Origin: Lutjanus erythropterus
Lineage: Eukaryota; Chordata; Actinopteri; Lutjaniformes; Lutjanidae
DNA: 64,000 bases
Reading direction: 5' to 3'
NCBI GenBank assembly: GCA_020091685.1
Contig: CM034613.1
Coordinates: 1,702,345-1,766,344 of the forward strand
The notes beneath the pieces are model-generated. The model saw nothing but the letters and a program-made list of their open reading frames with translations, was not told where the DNA came from and made no database searches. Positions 36,101 through 46,305 of this stretch are shown here, one piece after another. A program made the position numbers and the translations under genes. Numbering within the stretch: the stretch's first letter is position 1; every line of letters begins with the position of its first letter.

Positions 36101-39100
36101 TCTTTGTTGTAAGATGATCTATATTTTTCTTTTTTTGTTTTCTTTAATGTTAATAAGGATACAATGTTATGCAGAGGTGTACTTATAACAATTTTATAGA
36201 CAAATGATACTATTTATAGTCACGGGGGGGGGGCACGAAATGTTTTCTTCTTCCTAGGGGGGGCGTAACAGAAAATAATTGAGAAGCACTGCCCTAATAC
36301 ACCTATTAGAGGACTTGTTCCGTCACATGTGCATTTAGTCGGTCCATGTTAGGCCTGTCCTGTACAAGCACTACTTGCAGTCGTCTGGGGATTATCCACA
36401 GCCCCCAGCAGCTGGCATGAGTCTAAAGCCTCATTTGGACTGGATTCACTCCTCTAGTGGTGACATAACCCGTGCTGGTCAGTGATTGCCAAGTTTGCCA
36501 AGCTGGGGCATGAAGCAAGCTGCCTGTTAAACGCTAACAGCAAAAGCAGTGATGATTCTGAACATTTGCCACATCAAACGTGTTCTCTCACATCCAGGCT
36601 CATCTTAGACCAATTACATAAGGGCTTACAAACTTTTGTGAGTTTTGCATCATAGTGATAATGACAGAGAAGCAGTTGCTGGAGTGAAGATGGAACATAC
36701 CGCAGCAGCAGGTTGATGCTGGGGGTCACCCATGGGAGTTCTTGACAGAGCTTCCGGCAATGTATTGTACTTCCCTTTATGGAATTCTACCAACTTCTGG
36801 AGGCCCACCCAATCGGTCACCGCTTTAAAGCGTCTGCTTTCCAAGTTATAACTCCATTTCTCCAGGGTCGAGACAACAGCAAGTCATTCTTGCTCTGTCC
36901 TTGAGTAACTCCACTCTGCCTGATTCAAAGTAGGGCTGGCGAAGGCAATGAATGGGAGGTTGAAATCCAGATCACCCAGGATTGGCAGAGAAAGCAGGAA
37001 GTCCAAATGAACTTGGCTCCTTTCCTCTCCTTTAGGGTTGTTGAGTGGTTCAGCAAGCTGAGACAATCGAAGCAATCAATGAAGTGATGTTCCCATCCAG
37101 CCATCCCAAGAAATCTTTTAAGTTCTTTGATATTGTGAGGGACAGGGATGTCCTTTACTGCCATTATCTTCTCAGAATTGACTTCTAATCCAGTGGCGGA
37201 ACCAATATGGCCCAGAAACATGGGTGACATCCAGAAGACCTGCCTCTTTTCCGTGTTCACAGTAAGGTTAGCCTCTCCTAGCTTGTCAAGAACTGTGTGT
37301 ATGTCACAGCCGTTCTGTTCGGATGTATGGGAATAGATGACGATGTCATCCAAATACACTAGACAGTATTTCCCTGTAGGTGACCAAGGACAAGTTCCTT
37401 CACCCATAGGCGAAGGAACAGAAAGTAGGCTAGATAGGGCATTCTGAGGCCTGAAGAGCATCACCTTGAATTGGTACAGGCCAAAGAGACAAATTAAAGC
37501 ATTTTTTCTTGGCTCTTTACGCTCTATATCCATTTGAACTTACTTACATATTAACATTTGTATTGTTTTGTATTTGAGGGCCATCATTTTTACAGTAATA
37601 AATATGGCCACCATTTAAGATTACCATTTCTCAAGATAAATGAAAAAATGTACCTCACCATGAAGCCAAATCTCATTTAAAACAGATGTTGACTGATACT
37701 TGAGGGTTAATAAACGTGATTTGCTTACCTTTTACAAATTCTTCGGTAATCCATTTGTTGCAAAAACTATCTAATTCAAAGATTGGCACTGACATGCAAA
37801 AGATATTAGCAGAAAAATTAGAAGAAAATACAGCGTTGTTGATAAGTGTAAGATGTAAATGAAAGCTGCTCACCTGTTCTGATGAAGATGAAGGCAGTGT
37901 AGGCCCCAAACACTGCTGTGTAGGAGAACTGGAACACTGTTGAAGACCAGAGGAACATCGTTCATCATCAGCCTCTTCCTACTACTGTATCTGTACCACC
38001 TCTGACAGTGATACAGTCACAATGAATGCACTGCACTCCACAGACATCATTAAAGACAGCAGTTCTCACCTGCAGACAGGAAAATCCCCGACAGTGTGCC
38101 CTGTCTGAACCTCAGCAGCTCGATCACATGGTGGAAATGAGCTGGAAGAGAAATGAGAACGTTGCTGCTGGATTTACATCAGGAATGTATCTGCTATGAC
38201 TGCGAACTGATACAAAACAAAATGTAAGAACAAAATAAAAGAGTACCAAAATCAACAAAGAAAGTGCTCTTTTAGTCAATAATGTTTTTCCGAGGTGCAG
38301 ATTAGCTTCTGGTTGGTTCATCATGTCGCATACCAGATGTATCAACTCCATCTGTTTCTTAGCTGCTATCATTTGGCAAGCTTCTCCTCTCCAAGCTTTC
38401 TTGGTTATCAGGGTCACAAAACACCATCTAATTTTGTACTGGCTGCCCACAAAGTGATGACACCAGTGCCTTCCTGAATTTTTTTTCTCTAGGCGGTCGC
38501 ATGTTGCTGTATAGGCTCTCTGTTCATTGGAAAGAACTGAAAGAAAGATGCTGGTGCTCAGACAAAAAAATACTACATGCACATTGCATCTTAGTCTTTG
38601 AGCTCCATTTTTGGTCTCCACCAGCTCCTGAGAAAAACATCTGATTCCTAGTGGCTAAATGCTTCACTATATTCACCAGCTAGTTGCACAGCTAGTGCAA
38701 AGTGGATTTCTTCACCAAAAACACCTGCCTGCTGCTGGAAACAAGGTTGATGAGAGTGGTGAGACCAAACCAAACTAATAATGTGACTAAGAAGCTCTGT
38801 AGAGCTTAAGGTTAACTAATCAGATAACACCTTTAGTATTACGCAGCCATTTAATCCAGAGGTCATCAATGCTTTTCAGGCCAGACCCCTTAGCTGATAG
38901 AGAAACGGAGCAAGGACCCTCTATTGCTTGTATTGCATTGAATATTTTTGCATCTTCTCTTCTTACCTGTAGAGGCTAAGACAGCAGCAGTTGTAATGTG
39001 GCTAATGTTAGCTGTGTTAGCCTTACACTCTGCACTTTCAGTGGTGGTTTCTGAGGTAAAGTGTATGTCAGCAGGGTTGGGCACCATCCTCTTAAGGGCA

Positions 39101-42100
39101 CCGACCAAACTCTGTTGGTGCTTTTGAGAAGCTATTCACGTTAAATCAATCTGTGCCAAGTTTCAATACCTGAGAGCGATATTACAGCAAGCAGCGGCTT
39201 GTTTAAGTCACAGCAACGTTAGCGTACGATCTCAAGTGGTAACTATATATGTCTAAAATTGTAGGGTGTGGACAGGATATTGAAGCTCCTGTTGACTCAT
39301 GTGAGGTGTCAATCAAAAGGTCAGAATGCAGCTGGCATTCTGATACCAAAATATTGCTAATATTTATGTGCTAACTCACGTTATGATGGGAAAAAAGTGA
39401 AAGATCATGATATTTGAAATGATGCACTCACAGTTTGTGGGTATTTATCAATGCAAAAGTGTGTTCTGAACTAAATATTTTACTGGATTTGACTGACTGG
39501 AGCGTTTCCCAACCCTGGTCCTCAGGGCCTGCTGCCCTGCATGTTTTAGATGTTTCTCTGCTCCAACACACCTGATTCAAATGATCAGGTTGTTATCAGG
39601 TGTCTGCAGAGGCTTGATGATGAGCTGATCATTTGAATCAGGTGTGCTGGAGCAGAGAAACATCTAAAACATGCAGGGCAGCGGGCCCTGAGGACCAGGG
39701 TTGGGAAACGCTAGACTGGACCTTTGCAAAAGCCGTTTTTGTCAAAGTTTTATCAATCAGTGAAGCAAAATGAGGCTTCAAGGGGCGAGCTGCCTAAATT
39801 TTGTAATTGTTTGTTCATGGCATTGATTGTATTTTGAAATGGTTTGCATCAACTGAAACACAAGAATCTTAGCTTTCAAAAGATATGTCGCACACTTTTA
39901 AACATAGCTGTTTTGTACTTAATGGTCCATGTATCATGGGAATACACTCCTCAGGCAGGCTGTCTAGGGGGGATATGAAAATGTATCATGCCTTGGAATA
40001 GTACAGCAAGGATTTTAAAATAGTGGTAAAAATAACACGGGAATGGTCATTGATTTTCATCAAATAAAACAGATGCTAATTTGTGACTAACCTCAGTTTA
40101 ATTCCATTGTGGATTCACTTAAACACAAAGTAATATCATAAATATACTTCAGTCTCTCCTGAGATTTTTAAGCCTGGAGCCAAAGTGTGACACTGACAGA
40201 ACTCACCCACACCAAAGAAGAGGGGGCAGGTGAAGATGGCAGTTGAAGGAGAGGCACAGGGCACCAACATGGGCAGCATGCAGGCCCTGAACACCAGCTC
40301 CTCTGTCAACGGTGCCACCACCTGATTCCTCAACCAGCGCATGTCGCTGAAACACAACATCCAGAACCACGGGTCTGCAGGAAGGCAAAGACAGGGTAGA
40401 GGTCATTTCAGAACGCACTTTATCATAGAAAGTATTTTCCTGCAGCAGATATTTCCAAAAATCCAGCATGTTCTCACCAAAAGCCACCCGGATCCCGTCC
40501 ATGAAGCTCCAGGGACAGTCCATAGCCAACTGCATGAGGGGGCCCAGAAACAGGACCTGCAGCATAGGACAGGTTTTAACCTGAGGGGGTTGGATTTGAC
40601 TGAGAGGGAAACAGCTTATTACAGTGTCTGATCATTCTTGACCAAAAGGCGATCAAAGAAACAAATGATGTATTTCTTAATGCACAGTAGAGGGTGACAC
40701 GGGAGTGGATTTTCACTCCTGCCCCACCCTGACAAAAACATTCCTGTCCTATCTCATTCCCATGTCAGAGAAAAATAGAATTCCTGTTCCTGTTCCGAGT
40801 TTTTATATATAAAAAACTGACCTATTGTTATTATGATTCCTGCTCCCATTGACTTTTTCCTGTCCTGTCCCACACCCGTGATGAATAGTGAAGCCGACTC
40901 CCAGCAACATCCCAATAACATTCCCAAAGAAATGCACACCGGTGCACGTCTCAACAATTAAACAGCATTCAGCAATTTCAGTCACTGACATCCACAAACA
41001 TCCGTCCACTGTGTTTCAAAGTGCTGTGGGAGCGTCAAAGAGTAGCTGCAGGGCTCAACAATGAGCTTGCCTCGGGGAAGTAAGATACCATGTCGAGCAA
41101 GTAAATTTGGTGTCTCACTTGTCTGACGGTTTACCTATAAAAGCAGCAATATTTCATGCAGAATGGAAGAAAACTCCAAAGAAATTCAGTAAAGAAACCA
41201 GAAAATTTAGGATTTAGGACATTTAGGGGGCCTTTTTCTTAAAAGAAATTACATCAATCGATTAACTAATTATCAAAATAGTTGAGGATTAACATAACAA
41301 TTGATTAATAATCAATTAATCACTGCAGTTCTATATTAAACTGATTATCTTTGGGTTTTAGACTGACAAAAAACAGACATCAGTGTCTGTTTGGAAAAAC
41401 TGGGATGGACATTTTTTCATTATTTTCTGACATTTTATAGATGTTGCAGCCCTAGATTAAACACAACAAATCATTTGAATCTTTGTTGTAATTTTTTTCT
41501 TTAATAACAACTAATAAAATAATTTGTACAGGGGCAAGTAAACATTGACTTCCAGCAAGTAGAATTCTGCTCCACTTTGGGGGCAAGAGAAAAAAACAGA
41601 AAGGTTGAACCCTGAATGTGAATATATTTAGATGCAGAGCTCTGCAGGGGCTTGATAAATATATAAAGTATATTGACACGTTGATGCATTTTATTTTGTA
41701 GCCTGAACATGGTCTTAAATTTAGAAGTGAAGTGTACGTATACATATCTTCCTTTCACTCTTATTTAAGTAGATTTTTGTAATATTGCTCTTACTTCACA
41801 GTAAGATAGGCACTTCAGTTAAAGTGGCACTTAGCTTCAGTTCAGCCAATATGATCATAATCATGGCAGATCAGTTTCTTACCATGGTGAGCAGCAGAGG
41901 GAGTACGATGGCAGGAATCAGGCCCTCAAATCTCATCCCCATGAGAGCCAGTAATGATGAGCCAGTCTGACACACAAACGAGACAAAAGCCTTTCTGTTA
42001 ACACAACAAGCCAATGTGACAGACAGCAACATGACAGCATTTATACAACCTAATAAACCTCAGGTGTTGGAACAGAGTGGTTTCTGGGTCGCAGACTCAC

Positions 42101-44920
42101 CCTGACTCCTGTGAACTCCCTCCATGCCCACACAAAGAGAGGAGACAGGCCGGACACGATGAGGACGCTGGTGAAGCGTCTCTTTATCACAGTGGGGTGA
42201 TCCCTGAGAACAGAGTGTGCAGTGGAGACAGGAACATGATCATGAGGCTGCCACAGCAAGCTGAGCATCAACACGACTTCAAACAGTCAAATACTTTACC
42301 AGCCCTTACATGCTTTGTTTATATCCCAGGAATAGATGAGCACTGTCCCCACAGACCACAGAGCCCCTAATTTTGGTGGCCAGTTTACATTTTCGGTGGC
42401 CCAAAAGTAAGCTTATGCAAAAACAATGCAGAAAAGGCAATTTAACACACCTTTCCTTAACAGTGAAATGAACTATGGTTCAGATGAAACACGAGTTTGA
42501 CTTTTCAGTCACTTGACTAGTTGGATGTGTCATATTCTAGCCACTTTAACTCCTGCTTTCATGCACTCCTGCATTTTTGTTGCCTTTTTGTTTTTTCATA
42601 GTCCACCTATGTGTATCTGGTTCTTCTGCAAAGGCCAAAAAGCACTAAAAGCATCTGACACTCACATTCTGAAGCACATCCATTGTTCTAAATGGCAGAA
42701 CACGCACTAAAAGCATCCTGACACATGTCAAACTGCCTTGACACTCCCACTCTGAACTTGTTTCGATTTTGGAGTGCAATCGAGTTTTGAGTGCAGCACC
42801 AACTGAAACCAGGTAAAAGAAAAAACGTGGAACTGCCGCAGAGAGGGAGGGAGGGAGAGGGAGTGTGAATATGGACAGATGTGTCGATGTGATATAAAAA
42901 CTTTTTACCATCACGAATCATCATGTTACTGTACAGCTCTGATACCCCAAGTCCGATTTGTGTTCTTTTAAGTACTTTATTACTCCATAACGTTTAATAA
43001 TAGCTGCGAGAGAGGAGAGAAAGGCAGCAGAGAGGAGGGTGTGTGTCGACATGATATAAAACTTTTGTTGATCGTGAATTCTGATGTTACTGTACAGTTC
43101 TGTGGTTTATACACTGCAGATTAGAGGGAAGTCTCTCAGTGACATACAGGAAGATGTTCGCTGCCTCCAGGAAACAGCTGTACTGCACTGCATCATTGGA
43201 AACCATGATGGACTGAACTGTCCAGACGCTGTCTCTCCCTCATCATCTCCTCTGTGTGTTGGTCTACATCATCCTGCTGCCTTAACGCAAACACATGAAT
43301 ATCATCCACCATTTAGTCATGATACAGACTGACCTGAATAAAGGTGAGGACTTTTCCCCTCAGAGGACAATATTTTATTAAAGAGATACACTATTAATAA
43401 TAATAAAAATTAGGGAAGCGCATGATTAGTCAGCTACACGATTGAACGTCACCACCCTCGCTAGTCGGCACCAGAAATACTAGTCAGTTAAACTATTTAG
43501 CAATATTTTATTCATGCATATGCACAGGTTTAGCTTTTAGGACAGTGTTTTGTGGACTAACAAAATAAACCCAACCCTCAATCAGCACGAGGGTGAGTAG
43601 ATAATGACTGAATTTTCATTTTTGGAGGAACCATCCCCTTAAGGATCTTGTCAGCAGTTTGAGTAGGCTTCTTAAACCCAGACTTAAGTAGCCCTGACGT
43701 ATCGGTAGCTAGCTGGAAATGTGTACTGTTTTTGTAAAAAGTTTAACACAGAGACGCAAAGGAATCTAGATGTATAACTGTAATGTTGTGTTGGTGAAGA
43801 CTCACAGTATGAAGATAAAACTTGGTGGCCATGGAGCAACTTTTTGTAACCATGGTTAATGTTAAACTCTTAAACTCAAGATGTCACAGCAAAATTAAAT
43901 ATCTTGTAGTTTTAAGCTTTTAATTCTCAATTCATCATATAAGCGGGTGCTTAGCACTTCTGCTAACCAATTTCCTAAAGGAAACCCTGAAAACATTTAG
44001 TAAGTTAGTTTTTATTGTGCTTTTATTGCGCTGACCTTTGATCATACGTCGATGTTGCTGCTATGTTTCCAAGATCAAGATCTCAGTGTGTATCTCAGTG
44101 TTATATTCAAAGGTTTATGATTTATATGGAGCGAAAAAAATGTTTTTGTTTAACTCCCTCCATGTAGAGCATAACTGTTTGAATATAACACCATTCACTA
44201 AGGTCGGCTGACAAAAACAGCAGCCCCCTTGTTTACATGGATTTATTCACAGGTCAGTCTTGACCTAGGCATCATGGCGGAGAACAAACAAACAAAAAAT
44301 AATAACCCCAGGTGATCAATAATAAAGACAATGTATATGTTTATGTCTACGTTTACACCAATGAGCTCACTGTGACATCACTGGAAGCAAGAAGAACAAC
44401 AGATTTTACAGCAGGAGAACTTTCTCAGTCGACATAGCAGCACTGGTTCAATTAACTACATATACCATCAACACTGACTGGACAGCAACATGGAAAAAGT
44501 GGGGAATTTACCTTTAAATGCTACATTACGGACCACAGCGGTGCTAATAGTGTCTCTACAAATAGCAGCTGCTCAGAGAGAACATGTGCACCAATTATGA
44601 TCTCTATAATATCTATAATGTTTGTGATTTTAATGTTGAAGCACACTGAGAGTCTTTAGTTTCATAGTCCTGCACAGGGAGGTAAATAGTGTATGAATGA
44701 ACATAGTACACGTAGTAAAGAGCAGGACAACTTCACTGCGCGTGTCTCACCTGGGCAGGTCACTCCTCCACACGTACAGACTGCCGACATAAGAGCAGGC
44801 CAGCAGCAGACAGGACAGCACTGACACCCAGCACAGACCATCTGGAGGGACGAAGTCGCCATTGCTGTGTTTCATGTCTCCTGTCAGCAGGTTTGCTGAT
44901 AAATCCTCCTCGTCCGCCAT
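33168..44920 (-). CDS. rce1: CAAX prenyl protease 2 (RCE1), complete eight-exon gene
   Basis: Integral ER-membrane endopeptidase that removes the last three residues of farnesylated or geranylgeranylated CaaX proteins such as Ras. Coding exons on the minus strand: 44920-44751, 42203-42101, 41966-41883, 40556-40478, 40374-40207, 38141-38070, 37936-37874, 33397-33168 (TGA). Every junction is GT-AG and the phases fit, giving 322 residues, close to the roughly 329 of the human protein. The start MADEED has GTC before ATGG (good Kozak); an upstream in-frame ATG at 44995 is less likely. Hydrophobic segments recur throughout. The Abi/CAAX protease core is intact: EELVFR (E170, E171, R175), FFGVAHFHH across exons 5 and 6 (H203) and [10 protein letters not shown] (H256, N260). 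Family identity rests on close resemblance to vertebrate RCE1, for example [14 protein letters not shown] in exon 2 and [14 protein letters not shown] in exon 4. Intron 7 is 4.5 kb because of transposon insertions. I see no broken exon. Confidence 0.96.
33688..36291 (+). mobile_element. hAT superfamily DNA transposon, nearly intact (ZBED5-like clade)
   Basis: A 2604-bp element with perfect 13-bp terminal inverted repeats CAGTGCTTCTCAA (33688-33700 and 36279-36291) and a perfect 8-bp target duplication CCCTAATA (33680-33687 and 36292-36299), as hAT elements make. It encodes one BED-finger transposase on the plus strand, antisense to the host gene rce1 whose intron 7 it occupies. G-runs sit close inside both ends. 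The intact ends and target duplication point to a recent insertion. Confidence 0.95.
33927..35792 (+). pseudogene. hAT transposase with BED zinc finger, one in-frame stop
   Basis: One frame spans 622 codons from MNKPSRD (or from MEKYLKKK at 33951) to the terminal TAA and is interrupted only by a TGA at 35022-35024 (codon 366). Around it the protein reads ARWLS[12 protein letters not shown], where relatives have Arg, so CGA to TGA by CpG decay is the simple explanation. The BED finger uses C63, C66, H83 and H88. The RNase H-like core shows FDEATD, then [10 protein letters not shown] with THCVIH, and the C-terminal dimerisation part carries [17 protein letters not shown]. The sequence resembles the ZBED5/SCAND3/GTF2IRD2 group of hAT-derived proteins. 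As it stands the transposase would be truncated after 365 residues, before the C-terminal part. Being single-exon and inside a whole transposon, it is a transposon gene, not a domesticated host gene. Confidence 0.92.
36650..37533 (-). mobile_element. Ty3/Gypsy retrotransposon pol fossil
   Basis: Minus-strand remains of a Ty3/Gypsy pol region: reverse transcriptase with the YLDDIVIYS active-site block and the following LGH and [12 protein letters not shown] motifs, then an RNase H-like end ([12 protein letters not shown]). No LTRs, gag or integrase were seen, so it is a fragment. It is broken in several places and looks old. It lies in intron 7 of rce1 in the same orientation as the gene. Confidence 0.85.
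38142..39500. repeat. Rce1 intron 5, distal part: diverged interspersed repeats
   Basis: No exon signal. The part at about 38280-38790 (text such as GTGGCTAAATGCTTCACTAT and GAGAGTGGTGAGACC) and at 39070-39180 resembles common fish interspersed repeats, but neither end is clear. Confidence 0.4.
39501..39712. mobile_element. Near-perfect palindromic MITE in rce1 intron 5
   Basis: Arms of about 88 bp (39501-39588 and 39625-39712) are inverted copies with about two mismatches, starting AGCGTTTCCCAACCCTGG and ending with its complement. The centre of about 36 bp is unpaired. GACTGG flanks both sides, possibly a partial target duplication. The sequence matches a short palindromic repeat common in fish. 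In the rce1 pre-mRNA it would fold into a long stable hairpin. Confidence 0.85.
40690..40930. repeat. Degenerate interspersed repeat in rce1 intron 3
   Basis: The text GGTGACACGGGAGTGG followed by repeated TTCCTGTCC/CATTCCC words resembles a short degenerate transposon relic found in fish. No ends or target duplication seen. Confidence 0.4.
41155..41455. mobile_element. MITE of the ATTAATCGATTA family, copy 3
   Basis: Shares with 11963-12225, 22735-22950 and 48468-48795 the words GTAAAGAAACCAGAAAAT, ATCGATTAACTAATTAT, AATCACTGCAG and GTTGCAGCCCTAG. It lies in rce1 intron 3 and is diverged and internally rearranged. Confidence 0.6.
42835..43110. repeat. Diverged tandem duplication in rce1 intron 1
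   Basis: Two units about 170 bp apart, each with a GA-rich GAGAGGGAGGG-like start, then GTCGATGTGATATAAAA and ATGTTACTGTACAGCTCTG (42888-42940 and 43048-43104). Confidence 0.6.
43411..43525 (-). mobile_element. Interspersed repeat family A, copy 2 (inverted)
   Basis: Reverse complement of 1925-2097 and 55420-55590. Shared words on its own strand: AATATTG, ACTAGTATTTCTG and CGACTAGCGAGGGTGG. Lies in rce1 intron 1. Confidence 0.65.
43530..43645 (-). mobile_element. Interspersed repeat family B end, inverted copy
   Basis: Reverse complement of 46197-46300: CACCCTCGTGCTGATTGAGG, then on to GTCCACAAAACACTG. The GTTCACCCAAAAATG-type end is a very common teleost repeat terminus. Lies in rce1 intron 1. 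Confidence 0.6.
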
Positions 44921-45180
44921 GACGACCACCGGCTGACACTGAAGCAGAGAACCGCAGAGCCCCGGGCCGGCTGCTGGACCATCTAACACCGACACACATG
45001 CACCAACATGAGCGCTGAAGCTGTCACTTTCCTCCTAAACGTTAGCTAACGCTACTAGCTGGAGGGCTAGCTTCTGCGGCGCTCTAAAACAACGTCATCA
45101 TATGTCGCCCACTCCCCGGCCTTCTTCTTCGCGGTTTTACGTGTGCTTGTTCTCCCACTACCGCCATCTTGTGGAGGTAA
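44921..45180 (-). promoter_or_regulatory. Probable rce1 promoter and 5' UTR region
   Basis: The stretch just upstream of the rce1 start is rich in CpG compared with its flanks. It holds a perfect 12-bp palindrome CGTTAGCTAACG (45040-45051), a TGACGT-type CRE half-site on the minus strand (within 45091-45098), and a CCGCCATCTTGTGG block (45161-45174) that fits both a YY1 core (on the minus strand, AAGATGGCGG) and a CTCF core. No TATA box is obvious, as expected for a housekeeping gene. The transcription start itself cannot be placed from sequence alone. Confidence 0.6.
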
Positions 45181-46196
45181 TTATGTCCGTCATTTTTCAT
45201 GTTTTTGACTGTATGTAAAGATATATGAGCCATTCTACAGAACTGCTTCAAAGTCAGAGTGGTAAACATCCTAAAATAGAAGTATATTTTCCCCACAACT
45301 TTGTGTTTGTGTATAAATATAAAATATAACATCCAAGGCACACATTTCTAGTCATTGTACAGTTAATTCACATTTGGAAATTTCAGACAGTTTCAGAATA
45401 TTTTTCCTTTCCTAAAATTTGTCACTACCGAAACACAAAAATAAATTTCATAATAAGAAGGCTTATATAGACTTGAAGTTTGTTTAAATTACATTTAAAA
45501 GAAAATAGTTTTTTTAAAAATGTTTTAACAGTTTAAGGTTAATGAATACAAAATATAATTTTAACACATTTTCCTGCGTAACTTTTAAGAGTCATTGTAT
45601 TTTGAATCCATTTTTTTGTTAAGGATCCATTAGTTTTAATATTCACTGAACCAAAATTCTAATAACATCTTTGATAATTTGATATATTTTATTTTTGACT
45701 GTTTCAGTTTTAGAAAAGTTATGTTTCAGCTGGTAATCAGAAAATGTCACATTACAGAATTTTCAATGACAGAGATTATACTAAAATAATTTTTCACTTT
45801 CCCCCAAATAAAGGATCACCTGTTCCCTTTGGTCACAACTGTCAACAGTCACGACTGTCATTGTCATTATGTTTCACTTGTGATTGTTTCAGTAGTGACA
45901 AATTTAGATCATTTTGAGCTCATCTCAAACATGCTAGTCAGCACATGGTTGTTAACACAGTTCTGAACAACTGTACACACAACAAAAAATAATAACAACC
46001 AAGAAAAACGTTCTTAATTGCAGAAGAAGTGTAACTGATGTCTAAATAGATGAAGCAGGTGTGTTGTTTTTTGTAAGATTTCAGAAGGATTGACATGGAC
46101 TCTGCAAGTTCTTAGTATAGGGGGATATTGAAATGTACAAAATAGAGTCAGGTGACTGAAAATGATCTTAATAGGTGTTTGGTAGTGACATTCCTA
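45181..46196. other. Intergenic, nothing recognised
   Basis: Very AT-rich; TTTGTCACTACCGAAACAC (45418) recalls a dispersed fish repeat but no ends are clear. Confidence 0.4.
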
Positions 46197-46305
46197 AAAG
46201 GTGTAGTTCACCCAAAAATGGAAATTCAGTCATCTACTCCCCCTCATGCTGACTGAAGGTCGGGTTTATTTTGTTCGTCCACAAAACACTGGATTTGGAT
46301 TACAA
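46197..46305 (+). mobile_element. Interspersed repeat family B end
   Basis: AGGTGTAGTTCACCCAAAAA, then TCAGTCATCTACTCCCCCTC and CGTCCACAAAACACTGG. It matches 43530-43645 in the opposite orientation; the two copies lie on either side of rce1 exon 1. Confidence 0.6.

Noticed and set aside
38124-38621. 165-codon minus-strand frame within rce1 intron 5
   Set aside because: It runs through exon 6's acceptor side into intron sequence and matches no known protein; the true exon is 38141-38070.
44921-44995. Upstream in-frame ATG for rce1 at 44995
   Set aside because: The ATG at 44920 has a better Kozak context and gives the length expected; the upstream extension does not look like the RCE1 N-terminus.
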